The position numbers and the translations under genes were made by a program. From Halanaerobium saccharolyticum (GTDB lineage Bacteria; Bacillota; Halanaerobiia; Halanaerobiales; Halanaerobiaceae), in assembly GCF_003259895.1 (NCBI RefSeq), contig NZ_QLME01000014.1:1-64000 (forward strand): DNA of 64,000 nt. Direction: 5' to 3'. The notes beneath the pieces are model-generated. The model was not told the origin of the DNA and did no database searches. It saw only the letters and a list, made by a program, of their open reading frames with translations. Positions 44,718 through 53,296 of this stretch are shown here, in pieces (the stretch's first letter is position 1; each line of letters opens with the position of its first letter).

Positions 44718-45977
44718 ATGGACTACCAAAAACAGATTGACACATTTGTTAGATATTTTAAAAGTGCTGAAAGCAAAAAAGAAGATCATAAAATAGGCAT
44801 GGAATTTGAACACCTAATTTTAAATGAAGACCTCACTGCTGTAGATTATTTTGGAGAGCAGGGTATAGAGTCACTGCTGCACAGTCTGGGCCAGGGAGAA
44901 TGGGAAAAAGTTTATGAAAAAGAACATTTAATTGGGCTCAAAGCTAATGAAAAAATTGTAACTCTTGAACCAGGTGGACAGCTGGAAATCAGTATTGCTC
45001 CTTTCCCCGGGCTTGAAAAAACAGAAAAAATTTACCTTGAATTTATAGAAGAACTGAAAGAGATTTTAAATAAAAGGGGTCAAAAACTAGCTGTACTGGG
45101 TTATCAGCCCAGAAGTTCAATTAAGGATATCCCGATGCTGCCCAAAAAGCGTTATGATTTTATGTACAAGTATTTTAAAAACACCGGCAAATATGCACAT
45201 CATATGATGAAAGGCACTGCCTCAGTCCAGATGAACATTGACTATATAAATGAAAAAGATTATACTAAAAAAATGCGGGTCGGCTACTTTTTATCTCCTT
45301 TAATCTATTATCTTTTTGACAATACTCCGTTTTTTGAAGGCCAGCCGGCAGCTAACTCCAGCATCAGAGAAGAAATCTGGACCAACTGTGACAGCCAGCG
45401 GTCGGGTATTATTGAAGGTATTTTCGATAAAGAATTTGGCTACAGCGATTATGCAGAATATCTTTTAAATACTCCTCCCATTATCAGAAAAAAAGAGGAG
45501 GAACTGCTCTATACTGATGATCAGCTTTTAAAAAATGTCATGGAAAATGATAAGTTAGAAGAAGTTGAACATTTTATCTCTATGGTTTTTCCAGATGTTA
45601 GAACTAAAAAATACATAGAAATCAGGTCAGCAGATGCCCTGCCATATCCTTACAATTTTGCTTTTGCTGCCCTCCTGAAATCTTTATTTTATAATCAGGA
45701 AAATCTCGATTATCTTTATCAGCTGTCTTTAAGCTACAATCAGCAGCAGTTTTTAAAGTTCAGAGAAGAAATCCTGAGAACCGAAAAAAATTCTAAAAGA
45801 GAAAAATTGATAATAGAAATATTTAAGCGCGCAGAGGCTGCATTAGATCAGCCTGATTTGAATTATTTAAAAGAACTCAAAAAACTATATTTAGATTACG
45901 GCAGATTCAAATTTAAAACTCTATCCAATCTAAAGCAGGGAAAAAAAGAGGCCCTTGACTGGTGTCTTTTAAACTAA
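44718..45977 (+). CDS. gshA: Glutamate-cysteine ligase
   Basis: A 419-residue GCS2-type ligase. The family motif IGMEFEHLIL near residue 26, ITLEPGGQLE-like VTLEPGGQLEISIAP near 85, MKGTASVQMNIDY near 160 and YIEIRSADALPYP near 305 match bacterial and plant-type gamma-glutamylcysteine synthetases. It joins glutamate and cysteine using ATP. No gshB is next to it, so the product may be gamma-glutamylcysteine itself. It would give this anaerobe a low-molecular-weight thiol. The ribosome site is AAAGGAAAGGA. Confidence 0.87.
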   Translation: MDYQKQIDTFVRYFKSAESKKEDHKIGMEFEHLILNEDLTAVDYFGEQGIESLLHSLGQGEWEKVYEKEHLIGLKANEKIVTLEPGGQLEISIAPFPGLEKTEKIYLEFIEELKEILNKRGQKLAVLGYQPRSSIKDIPMLPKKRYDFMYKYFKNTGKYAHHMMKGTASVQMNIDYINEKDYTKKMRVGYFLSPLIYYLFDNTPFFEGQPAANSSIREEIWTNCDSQRSGIIEGIFDKEFGYSDYAEYLLNTPPIIRKKEEELLYTDDQLLKNVMENDKLEEVEHFISMVFPDVRTKKYIEIRSADALPYPYNFAFAALLKSLFYNQENLDYLYQLSLSYNQQQFLKFREEILRTEKNSKREKLIIEIFKRAEAALDQPDLNYLKELKKLYLDYGRFKFKTLSNLKQGKKEALDWCLLN

Positions 45978-45984
45978 ATAATTA

Positions 45985-46051
45985 AACCCCGGCAATTTCA
46001 GCTGCTCCAGGATTTGCCTCTGGACCAGTTTTTTCGAAATCAGCCGGGGTT
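45985..46051 (+). terminator. Terminator after gshA
   Basis: AACCCCGGC and GCCGGGGTT pair around a long, partly structured loop, followed by TTCAGTTTC. It also faces the convergent Wzz-like gene. Confidence 0.7.
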
Positions 46052-46103
46052 TTCAGTTTCTATTTGATTTTTATATCATTTATATAAGAAACAATATTTT
46101 TAA

Positions 46104-46940
46104 TTATTCTTCTTTCATAAATTCTTTAAAGAAGACTATAAAAACTGCCAGCATTAAGGCCAGAACTGCTGCAATAGCAACATTCAGTTTAGTATTTGGA
46201 CTAATTGGATTTTCGGGCAAATACGGCGCGTCAAGCACTTCTAAAGGGTAAAAGTTTAATAATTTGGTCTCTTTTTCCTCAATTTCACTTCTTAATGATC
46301 TTCTAGAGTTCTGAAGAGAAGAATTTTCTTGAATTAATAAAGAAACAGTTTCTAATTCTCCTTCTTCTCTACTTTCTGAAATTAATTCCTGGTTTCGATC
46401 TATATTTGAATTAAGAGTTTTTAAATCAGCTTTTAAATCTGAAATATATTCTCTTTCATTGTCAATTTTGTTTTGAAAATATTGATTAGAGTCATTTTCA
46501 AAATTAGTAATAATTCCTTCTGTTATATCTAATGTCAATTGTGGTTCATTATTTTTTACAGTTATTGAGAGAATAGAAGTGTTACCAATCTGGTTGACAG
46601 TTAAATTATTGTTGATATAAGAATTCAATCTTGCTGCTGACATCTCAACCTCTAATTCTGACATAACCCTCTGCATTAAATCAGTACTGCTCAAAAGTTG
46701 TACTGCTGTATCTGGCTCACTATATAAACCCTCATAATTTGAAAGCTGGATTCTTGCTCTGGTTTGATAGGTCGGATCCATAACAAAGGAACTGGCTAAA
46801 TAAGCAGCAATTACAGCGACAACTGCCAATCCGATTATAAAAAATTTATTATTCCATAACAGAATTATGTATTCTCTAAGATCAATTTCGTATTCATCAT
46901 AATACATCTGCTGATTAGCACTGTCATTTTCATTTTTCAT
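46104..46940 (-). CDS. Wzz/GumC-type polysaccharide chain-length protein, short form
   Basis: A 278-residue inner-membrane protein. The N-terminal YYDEYEIDLREYIILLWNNK leads into helix 1 (about 33-52); a periplasmic coiled coil (about 55-245) is followed by helix 2 (about 250-272). This is the Wzz fold. It lacks a cytoplasmic kinase domain. The two ends are nearly identical to those of the upstream 581-residue protein, while the middle parts differ greatly in length. Such proteins set chain length or assist export of surface polysaccharide. Confidence 0.85.
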   Translation of the reverse strand: MKNENDSANQQMYYDEYEIDLREYIILLWNNKFFIIGLAVVAVIAAYLASSFVMDPTYQTRARIQLSNYEGLYSEPDTAVQLLSSTDLMQRVMSELEVEMSAARLNSYINNNLTVNQIGNTSILSITVKNNEPQLTLDITEGIITNFENDSNQYFQNKIDNEREYISDLKADLKTLNSNIDRNQELISESREEGELETVSLLIQENSSLQNSRRSLRSEIEEKETKLLNFYPLEVLDAPYLPENPISPNTKLNVAIAAVLALMLAVFIVFFKEFMKEE

Positions 46941-47059
46941 CTAAATCTCTCCTTACATAATATATTTGAACCTCCTTACTACATTTTACATTGATTTTTG
47001 ATAAAAAACAACATATTTCGACATATTATCAAAATACTATAAAGTTCATTTAAGCACAA

Positions 47060-47110
47060 AATCCCCCTTGTCGTAAATTATTTGATAATCAACTTACGAA
47101 AAGGGGGATT
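47060..47110 (-). terminator. Terminator between the Wzz-like genes
   Basis: AATCCCCCTT and AAGGGGGATT form the outer stem; CGTAA and TTACG extend it. The minus strand continues with TTTG. Confidence 0.75.
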
Positions 47111-47126
47111 AATATTATTTTGTAGT

Positions 47127-48872
47127 TTAGTTGTCTTCTTTCATAAATTCTTTAAAGAAAACTATAAATACTGCCAGCATTAATGCCAGAACTGCAGCAA
47201 TAGCTATATTAAGCTTCTTATTATTAGCTAATGGTCTTGAAGGTGTAATTGCTTCAGCATAAAATTTAACATCACTAGTTCTCTGAGCCTCAGTAATTCT
47301 TGCTTCCTCCACTCTAGAAGCAAGAGAATCATAAGTATTTTGTACATCATCAATTTTTTGTTCAAGTAAAGATTTTTTGTTTTCGCCTTCCCATAATTGA
47401 TTCTGTATTTCTTTAATCTCAGAAGTTAATTTTTTTTCATTATTTCTAGAATAAGCTAGTTCAGCATCTATTTCTTCAATTTCCAATTCTAAATTAACTT
47501 TTTTGTTTATTAATTCTTTATATTTTTGAGCATAATTATTATAAGAGTCCCGATAAACAGATAAATTATTATCAATATTATCTTTTTCTAATTTTAAAGA
47601 ATAATACTTTTTATTTAAATTTTCAAGCTTTGACTGTTCATTTGTAATCTGAGTATTATAATAATCAATTAAATTTGGTCTCTTTTCAGTAACTATAAGA
47701 TTGTCAGTTAAATTATCTTTTGCTTTTTTATAAATCGGATTAATTATTTCATTTTCAAGTTTTAACTTTTCCAATACATTAATTTCTGACTCAGAGAAAA
47801 TATTAGCCCATAAAGTATTATTATCAATACTTCTATTAACTATCCATCTATCATCTTCTTTTTCAAGTAATTTAGATAGTTCTTTATTTTCTTCTCTTAA
47901 ATCAATTAACTCATTTTCAAACTCTGAAATAGTATTTTTATATTTAATTATATTACTTCTTGCTAATTCTATTTCTTTCTGCAAAAGATCTAAATCATAT
48001 TTCTGATTAAAAGTTTTTAATTGTTGCTGATAACCAAGATATTGATCTTTAATCTTTAACAAGTTATAATTATCATCACTATATTCTTCATTATTTAACT
48101 CTCCGATCCAGACACCATTTTCTTCCATACTTTCTAACTGCTCTATTGTATTTTCATATTGAGCATTTTTAGTACCCATATTTTTTTCAAGTTCTAATAT
48201 CCTTTTATTATTCTCATTTAACGATTTCTCTTTATTATTCAAGTGTTGCCTCAATAATCCAAGTCTATTTTCTTTATTGAAAGCTAATAAATCAGATTTA
48301 AGATTATTTAATTTTTCCTCAGTATCTTCAAACTGTTCCTGAATAACTGTAGCAACCTCTAGAACTTCATTTTGTCTTATTTCTCTACTATCATTAATAA
48401 AGTTTTCTGCCCAGGCATTAGCTATATCTGCTGCTAATTCTGGTTCTTTACTTTTTACCCTCAATTCAATTAATGGGGCGTCTCCATTATCACTCTCTTC
48501 TGAGGCTAGAATTTCAATACTCATCATACTCTCTAATTGATCAGCACTATATCTTTCACCTTGTTTATTTCTTAAATCTAAATCTTCTATAATTTTTTGT
48601 CTAATTGAATCAGTAGTTGCTAAATTTCTATATGTATCTATAGAAAAAGATTCTACCTCCAGAGAGGTTGTATAGTTGGGTGTTAAAATTAATAAAGTTG
48701 ATTTAGCCTCATAAACTGGCTCAACCATAAATGTACTATAAGCAAATGCGATTATAATTGCCAGGATTACTAAACCACCAATAAAAAATTTATTATTCCA
48801 TAAAAGCATTATGTATTCTCTTAAATCTATTTCATATTCATCGTAATAATTCGGATCCGGTTCATTTTCCAT
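47127..48872 (-). CDS. Wzz/GumC-type polysaccharide protein, long coiled-coil form
   Basis: A 581-residue membrane protein with the same N-terminus (NYYDEYEIDLREYIMLLWNN) and C-terminus (IAAVLALMLAVFIVFFKEFM) as the downstream 278-residue protein. Between the helices lies about 480 residues, mostly coiled coil rich in Asn, Glu, Lys and Leu (about 170-540). GumC-type co-polymerases of exopolysaccharide systems have similar long periplasmic arms. No glycosyltransferase or Wzx/Wzy gene is present nearby. The start follows AAAGGGGGG. Confidence 0.83.
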   Translation of the reverse strand: MENEPDPNYYDEYEIDLREYIMLLWNNKFFIGGLVILAIIIAFAYSTFMVEPVYEAKSTLLILTPNYTTSLEVESFSIDTYRNLATTDSIRQKIIEDLDLRNKQGERYSADQLESMMSIEILASEESDNGDAPLIELRVKSKEPELAADIANAWAENFINDSREIRQNEVLEVATVIQEQFEDTEEKLNNLKSDLLAFNKENRLGLLRQHLNNKEKSLNENNKRILELEKNMGTKNAQYENTIEQLESMEENGVWIGELNNEEYSDDNYNLLKIKDQYLGYQQQLKTFNQKYDLDLLQKEIELARSNIIKYKNTISEFENELIDLREENKELSKLLEKEDDRWIVNRSIDNNTLWANIFSESEINVLEKLKLENEIINPIYKKAKDNLTDNLIVTEKRPNLIDYYNTQITNEQSKLENLNKKYYSLKLEKDNIDNNLSVYRDSYNNYAQKYKELINKKVNLELEIEEIDAELAYSRNNEKKLTSEIKEIQNQLWEGENKKSLLEQKIDDVQNTYDSLASRVEEARITEAQRTSDVKFYAEAITPSRPLANNKKLNIAIAAVLALMLAVFIVFFKEFMKEDN

Positions 48873-49004
48873 AAAAAACCCCCCTTTATTGTACTATTCA
48901 ACATCTTACTGACATTAATACTATTATAATATAAGCCATTTTTCAAGAAGCAAATTCCGACAAAATATTTTATGATCAGAATAGGAAACTTATGATAAAA
49001 GTTT

Positions 49005-49637
49005 TTAGTTGAAAGCAATCTCACTCACATAATCAAATTCAAGCTCAACAATCTCAGCGGCAGCCGGCCAGACAATTATTTGCTGCCCACCCAGATTTGC
49101 CTCAATATCAGAAGCATTATTGCGTCTAATTAAAAAGATATCCTCTCCACTCAGATATTCAATAGTAGTTAAATTGTTATAACTAATATTTAGGCTGCCC
49201 AGAGAAGTATTCACACTAATAGAATTATCTACTGTACTGGCCGAGAAAAAGTCTCCATTTCTTAGACTTACTGAAATCTGGGTATTATCATTAAATGCAT
49301 TACTATTAGAAAAATCAACACTGCTGATTTCTGAAGCAGCAAAAGTCTGTTCTCCTCCATTTGCCAGAAAAGTAATATCAGAAAGTAATTGGCCGCTAAA
49401 CCTATTGCTGGCAGAAGCTCTGATCACAAAATTTCCATTTGCCCTATCTATTTTATTGATATACTGGCTCTGAAGATTTAATTCGGCATAAGAAGTCTGC
49501 AGAGTTAAACTTGAATTCTGGACATCTCCCCTGAGCTGCTGTCCATTTTGAAGTTCAATCTGATCTGCAAAAACAGCCGGACTCAGCATAACTGCTATTA
49601 AAAACAGCAGGATAAAAGCAACTAAATGTTTTTTCAT
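49005..49637 (-). CDS. Secreted beta-rich protein of unknown function
   Basis: A 210-residue protein with a signal peptide (about 1-25, AVMLSPAVFADQ). The mature part is a series of short beta strands with repeated LxNGxxxxG turns (IELQNGQQLRGDVQN, SLRNGDFFSAS, ITFLANGGEQTF) and a second type of unit (LTLQTSYAELNLQSQYINKI and VNTSLGSLNISYNNLTTI), which alternate. It is rich in Asn, Ser and Gln and has no Cys after the signal. I do not recognise a named family. The start at 49637 follows GAGGGGGAG. It lies downstream of a small holin-like membrane protein and before the Wzz gene in the opposite order of reading. Confidence 0.7.
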   Translation of the reverse strand: MKKHLVAFILLFLIAVMLSPAVFADQIELQNGQQLRGDVQNSSLTLQTSYAELNLQSQYINKIDRANGNFVIRASASNRFSGQLLSDITFLANGGEQTFAASEISSVDFSNSNAFNDNTQISVSLRNGDFFSASTVDNSISVNTSLGSLNISYNNLTTIEYLSGEDIFLIRRNNASDIEANLGGQQIIVWPAAAEIVELEFDYVSEIAFN

Positions 49638-49671
49638 TTTTTTCTCCCCCTCACAAAGTTCCCTGGAAAAA

Positions 49672-50013
49672 TTATTCTTCAAACATGCTGTGTAAAATAC
49701 TGGAGACAAAACTAACAATTATCGAAGCAATTAAAGCTGAAAAGAAACCGCTGACTGCAAAACCTGGAACTAAAACAGAGGTTAAAGCCAGCATGATTGC
49801 ATTGATCACCAGTAAAAATAGGCCAAAAGTTAAGATTGTAAAAGGAATGGTCAGGATTGTAAAAATCGGTCTGATAAACCCGTTAACAAAACCCAGGACT
49901 ACTGCTGCAAAAAATCCAGCCCAGACACCGGTCACTGTAATTCCCGGCAGTAGATAAGCCGCCACTATAAGAGCCACCATTGTAGAAAATACTTTTGCAA
50001 AAAAATGAGACAT
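49672..50013 (-). CDS. Phage-holin-family / YvlD-like membrane protein
   Basis: A 113-residue membrane protein with four helices. GFVNGFIRPIFTILTIPFTI is the signature of the YvlD-like group (Pfam phage holin family 4 / superfamily IV). These are chromosomal and not phage genes; YvlD in Bacillus takes part in envelope stress. The start at 50013 follows GGAGGAA. It may be cotranscribed with the secreted protein 35 bases downstream. Confidence 0.85.
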   Translation of the reverse strand: MSHFFAKVFSTMVALIVAAYLLPGITVTGVWAGFFAAVVLGFVNGFIRPIFTILTIPFTILTFGLFLLVINAIMLALTSVLVPGFAVSGFFSALIASIIVSFVSSILHSMFEE

Positions 50014-50221
50014 AATAAATTCCTCCTTTTTGAAATTTGACAGGTTATAAGCCATCATAAATTTAATTAACTATTTAGTCTTCATTTTACTTTAGCTTTT
50101 ATTCCATTATTATTTATTTCTTTGATAATTACATTATACCTTTTTTGAAAAAAATGTCAAAGTTTTAGCGGCTGATTAATTTTATCTGGAACAACTTCTA
50201 TATTCATTTTTTATGATATAG

Positions 50222-50250
50222 TTGACAGTCTCTAAATACTATATTATAAT
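50222..50250 (+). promoter_or_regulatory. Promoter of cysK
   Basis: TTGACA (50222-50227) and TATAAT (50245-50250) are perfect consensus hexamers 17 bases apart. The leader of about 60 bases has a small hairpin, AAAGT with ACTTT (50263-50277). The rest of 50014-50221 is AT-rich spacer. Confidence 0.85.
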
Positions 50251-50316
50251 ATAAATCAAAGTAAAGTGCTCAACTTTAGAAGCTTTAACTCGGAAATGAT
50301 TTTAGGAGGTAATTTT

Positions 50317-51228
50317 ATGATTTTTGATAATGTAACTGAACTGATAGGAAATACACCTTTAGTTCGACTTAATAATTTAGTAAATGATAATTCTGCTGAG
50401 GTTGTTCTCAAACTGGAGAGCTTTAATCCCGGCGGCAGTGTAAAAGATAGAATTGCTTTTAATATGATCAGGGAAGCTGAAAAAGCTGGCAAAATTGAGC
50501 CAGGTGGAGTTTTGGTGGAACCAACCAGCGGTAATACCGGAATTGGAATTGCAATGGTAGGAGCTGCTAAAGGTTATGAAGTCGTTTTAACGATGCCCGA
50601 ATCAATGAGTCAGGAAAGAAGGCAGATGCTTAAAGCCTACGGGGCAGAATTAATTTTAACTCAGGCTTCCGAGGGTATGAAAGGTGCAATCTCTAAAGCA
50701 GAAGAAATTGCTGCTGAGAGAGATGGATTTATTCCTTCTCAGTTTACCAATCCTGCTAATCCGGATATTCACCGCAAAACTACTGCTAAAGAAATAATTA
50801 CTGAAACTCAGGGTAAAATTGATTATTTTGTGGCAGGAGTAGGAACCGGTGGTACAATTACTGGAACCGGTGAGGAACTTAAAAAAAGAATTAATAATCT
50901 TAAGGTAGTAGCAGTCGAGCCTGAAAACTCAGCTGTTATCTCTGGCGGTGAACCTGGACCACATAAGATTCAGGGTATTGGAGCTGGATTTATACCTGAG
51001 GTTTTGAATACTGAAATTATAGATCGAGTGGAAAAAATAACAAATGACGAAGCTTTTGCAGCTGCTAAAGACTTAGCAGCAAAAGAAGGTATCTTTGCCG
51101 GAATTTCAACTGGAGCTGCAGTTGCTGCCGCTCTCAGGTTAGCTGAAGAAGTAGGTAAAGATAAACGAATTGTAGTAATCGCACCTGACACAGGTGAGCG
51201 TTACCTCTCAACCGGAGTCTTCGGTTAA
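50317..51228 (+). CDS. cysK: Cysteine synthase A
   Basis: A 303-residue O-acetylserine sulfhydrylase. The PLP lysine is in NPGGSVKDR near residue 42, the substrate loop is PTSGNTG near 70 and the PLP phosphate loop is [10 protein letters not shown] near 180. It makes cysteine from O-acetylserine and sulfide. The start at 50317 follows TTAGGAGGT; the ATG at 50266 lies in the leader. CysE, which makes its substrate, is encoded separately at 58.5 kb. Confidence 0.95.
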   Translation: MIFDNVTELIGNTPLVRLNNLVNDNSAEVVLKLESFNPGGSVKDRIAFNMIREAEKAGKIEPGGVLVEPTSGNTGIGIAMVGAAKGYEVVLTMPESMSQERRQMLKAYGAELILTQASEGMKGAISKAEEIAAERDGFIPSQFTNPANPDIHRKTTAKEIITETQGKIDYFVAGVGTGGTITGTGEELKKRINNLKVVAVEPENSAVISGGEPGPHKIQGIGAGFIPEVLNTEIIDRVEKITNDEAFAAAKDLAAKEGIFAGISTGAAVAAALRLAEEVGKDKRIVVIAPDTGERYLSTGVFG

Positions 51229-51327
51229 AGTACCGCTGCCGTTTACGCAACCAAATTTAACCAATTTTATGTTTTTTAATAAAGTTTACCCCGATAATTT
51301 GATATAGAAGAATTTCCCCTGTGAAAG

Positions 51328-51354
51328 GCCCGGAGGACCCCCAACCTACCGGGC
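51328..51354 (+). terminator. Terminator of cysK
   Basis: GCCCGG and CCGGGC pair around 15 bases, followed by TATTTC. Confidence 0.65.
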
Positions 51355-51360
51355 TATTTC

Positions 51361-51408
51361 CATGTCTAGATATGTTTGCTTGTGTTCATTTATGTTCACG
51401 CACCGGGT
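51361..51408 (-). repeat. Phased-decamer repeat, copy C
   Basis: On the minus strand ACCCGGTGC is followed by GTGAACATAA, ATGAACACAA, GCAAACATAT and a decayed fourth unit. The first 18 bases after the lead A are identical to copy B. It lies between the cysK terminator and gene debris. Confidence 0.78.
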
Positions 51409-51446
51409 ACCTGGGCAGGCTTCATCTGGCAGTGAAAGTCTGGTAA

Positions 51447-51977
51447 ATAAGCTGGGAAAATTATTTTATCAGGCAGTGTGTCAAACACTGCCCTGTAGAT
51501 TGTATTACTATCAATGATCAGGAAAGCACAATCAATCATCAAATCTGTATTGGCTGTGGAGAATGTGTTGTTACCTGTCCCACAGATGCAATTGCTGTGG
51601 AATGGGAATCCACCAGTGAAGGAATGGAAGAACGTCAGGTAGAATTCACTTATGGTATTGTTAAAGATAGAAAGAATATCTATCTCAATTTTATCACTAA
51701 TGTTTCTCCTGACTGTGACTGTGCCGGCTGGAGTGATCGCCCGATCGTTAATGATATCGGGATTTTAGCCTCTAAAGATCCGGTTGCCCTGGAGCAGGCT
51801 TCCCTGGACCTGGTTAACAAGGCTGAACCAAAGGGAATGCTCGAAGATCGAGATTTAGAGCCTGGAGAAAATAAGTTTAAAGCAGTTCATCCCAGTACTG
51901 ATGGAGGAGTAAGGCAGATTGACTATGCTGCTGAAATCGGAATGGGCTCAAAAGAATATGAATTGATTTCTCTGTAA
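51447..51977 (+). pseudogene. DUF362-type iron-sulfur protein, 3' fragment
   Basis: From 51447 the frame reads KHCPVDCITINDQ and then CIGCGECVVTCPTDAIAVEW, a ferredoxin-like pair of cluster motifs, followed by the C-terminal half of DUF362 proteins (GIVKDRKNIYLNFITNVSPD, NDIGILASKDPVALEQASLD). The N-terminal part is absent: upstream the frame has a stop at 51444, and traces in another frame (SESLVNKLGKLFYQAV) suggest a shift near 51475. The ATG at 51597 is internal to the ferredoxin domain, so the 126-codon frame is not a full gene. The repeat element C lies at the broken end. Confidence 0.78.
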
Positions 51978-51985
51978 AATGGAAG

Positions 51986-52077
51986 AAAAAAGGGCAGGAA
52001 CCCGTGAATTTTGCAGGCAGCCGTTAAATGCTGCCAGAGCAAGATTAGACAAATCGCGCGGGAACCTGACCTTTTTT
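51986..52077. other. Structured inverted-repeat element, possible bidirectional terminator
   Basis: AAAGGGCAGGAACCCG faces CGGGAACCTGACCTTT at the outer ends with an AA/AA internal loop, and GGCAGC/GCTGCC forms an inner hairpin. A and T runs flank it on both sides. It may end the aldo/keto reductase transcript, or be a REP/MITE-like element. Confidence 0.55.
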
Positions 52078-52085
52078 ATTTTTAC

Positions 52086-53204
52086 TTACTGCATTATTTC
52101 ACTTTCTCCTAATTTATAATCGACAATTTCTAATTTGTCTTTGATATTTAAACCATATTTACAGGCTTTAAATTCAGCCGTCTTTTTTAATAAATCTGCT
52201 GCTTTTATTTCCAGCTGCTTATATCTTTTTTCCGCCAGCTTCTGATCCCCAAACCAGAAGCGCAGACGGTCACGCAGAGCATAGTCGGCAGGATTCCTGG
52301 GTCTTCCATCATACATCTGGCGGTCATAATAGCCTTCCATTCTAAATACATCTTTTATGTTTTCTCCATCTTGCCTGGATACAGTACACTCTTTACACTG
52401 ACGGCAGACATAATCGCCTAATTCTTCTGCATTTTTAAATAATTCTTCCTTCTCAACTGCAGTCATTGGCTCAAATTCTGCTGCCAGTTTGAGATCCATC
52501 TCCAGCATTTCCTGATTGTTCATCCCTGTCACAACAGTATCTATCGGCAGTGAAAAAACATAACGAAAAGCGTCTTCTACATTCTGCCACAAAAATCCGT
52601 CGGCCAGGGGCTTCATACAGAGAGTGCCAATATTTTTTTCTTTAACTAAGGGCAGCAGCTCCTGTTCTAATCTGGGAAAATTAAAGTTATCAAAATAATT
52701 AAAATGAGTCATCATCACTTCGAATTCTCCAGTTTTTAAAGCCTCAATTAAAACATCTGGCTGGCCGTGACCGGTAATTCCAATATGCTTTACTTTTCCC
52801 ATCTCTTTTGCCTTTTTGGCAGCCTCCAGTGAGCCACCGGGTTTTAAAATTTCTTTTAAATCATCCTCATCACCAACTCCGTGCATAAAAATTATGTCAA
52901 GCTGATCTGTCTGCAGATTTTTTAGACTGCGATCTATTTCCTCCATCGCTCCTTCGGCATCCCTGACCCCGGTCTTGCTGGCCAAAATAAGCTCATCTCT
53001 TCTCTGTTTTACTATTTCGCCAATTTTCTTTTCTGACTCTCCATCACCATAAGAAGCTGCTGTTTCCAGGTAATTGCCCCCACGATCTAAGTAAGTATTT
53101 AATAAACCAGCAGCTTGATCAGCCGGAATTTCTATTAAGTGAAAACCTCCAAATCCCAGCAGACTAATTTCTAAACCAGTTTTTCCAAGTTTTCTCTTCT
53201 TCAT
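52086..53204 (-). CDS. Aldo/keto reductase with Cys-rich C-terminal part
   Basis: A 372-residue TIM-barrel aldo/keto reductase. The Tyr and Lys of the catalytic set are in ETAASYGDGES near residue 53 and LASKTG near 77, and the His in IFMHGV near 104. The residue usually Asp (DTA) is Glu here (ETA). After the barrel comes CRQCKEC near 262, part of a ferredoxin-like cluster motif without the usual CP. The last 100 residues resemble the extension of reductases with a Fe-S domain. The start at 53204 follows GGGGGAA. The substrate is unknown. Confidence 0.85.
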   Translation of the reverse strand: MKKRKLGKTGLEISLLGFGGFHLIEIPADQAAGLLNTYLDRGGNYLETAASYGDGESEKKIGEIVKQRRDELILASKTGVRDAEGAMEEIDRSLKNLQTDQLDIIFMHGVGDEDDLKEILKPGGSLEAAKKAKEMGKVKHIGITGHGQPDVLIEALKTGEFEVMMTHFNYFDNFNFPRLEQELLPLVKEKNIGTLCMKPLADGFLWQNVEDAFRYVFSLPIDTVVTGMNNQEMLEMDLKLAAEFEPMTAVEKEELFKNAEELGDYVCRQCKECTVSRQDGENIKDVFRMEGYYDRQMYDGRPRNPADYALRDRLRFWFGDQKLAEKRYKQLEIKAADLLKKTAEFKACKYGLNIKDKLEIVDYKLGESEIMQ

Positions 53205-53296
53205 TTTTAATTCCCCCATGTTAAATAATTTAATTGAATATACTTTTCCAGATATTGATTTGCTAAATTAGAACATACCCATTATTTCTGGCTTAA

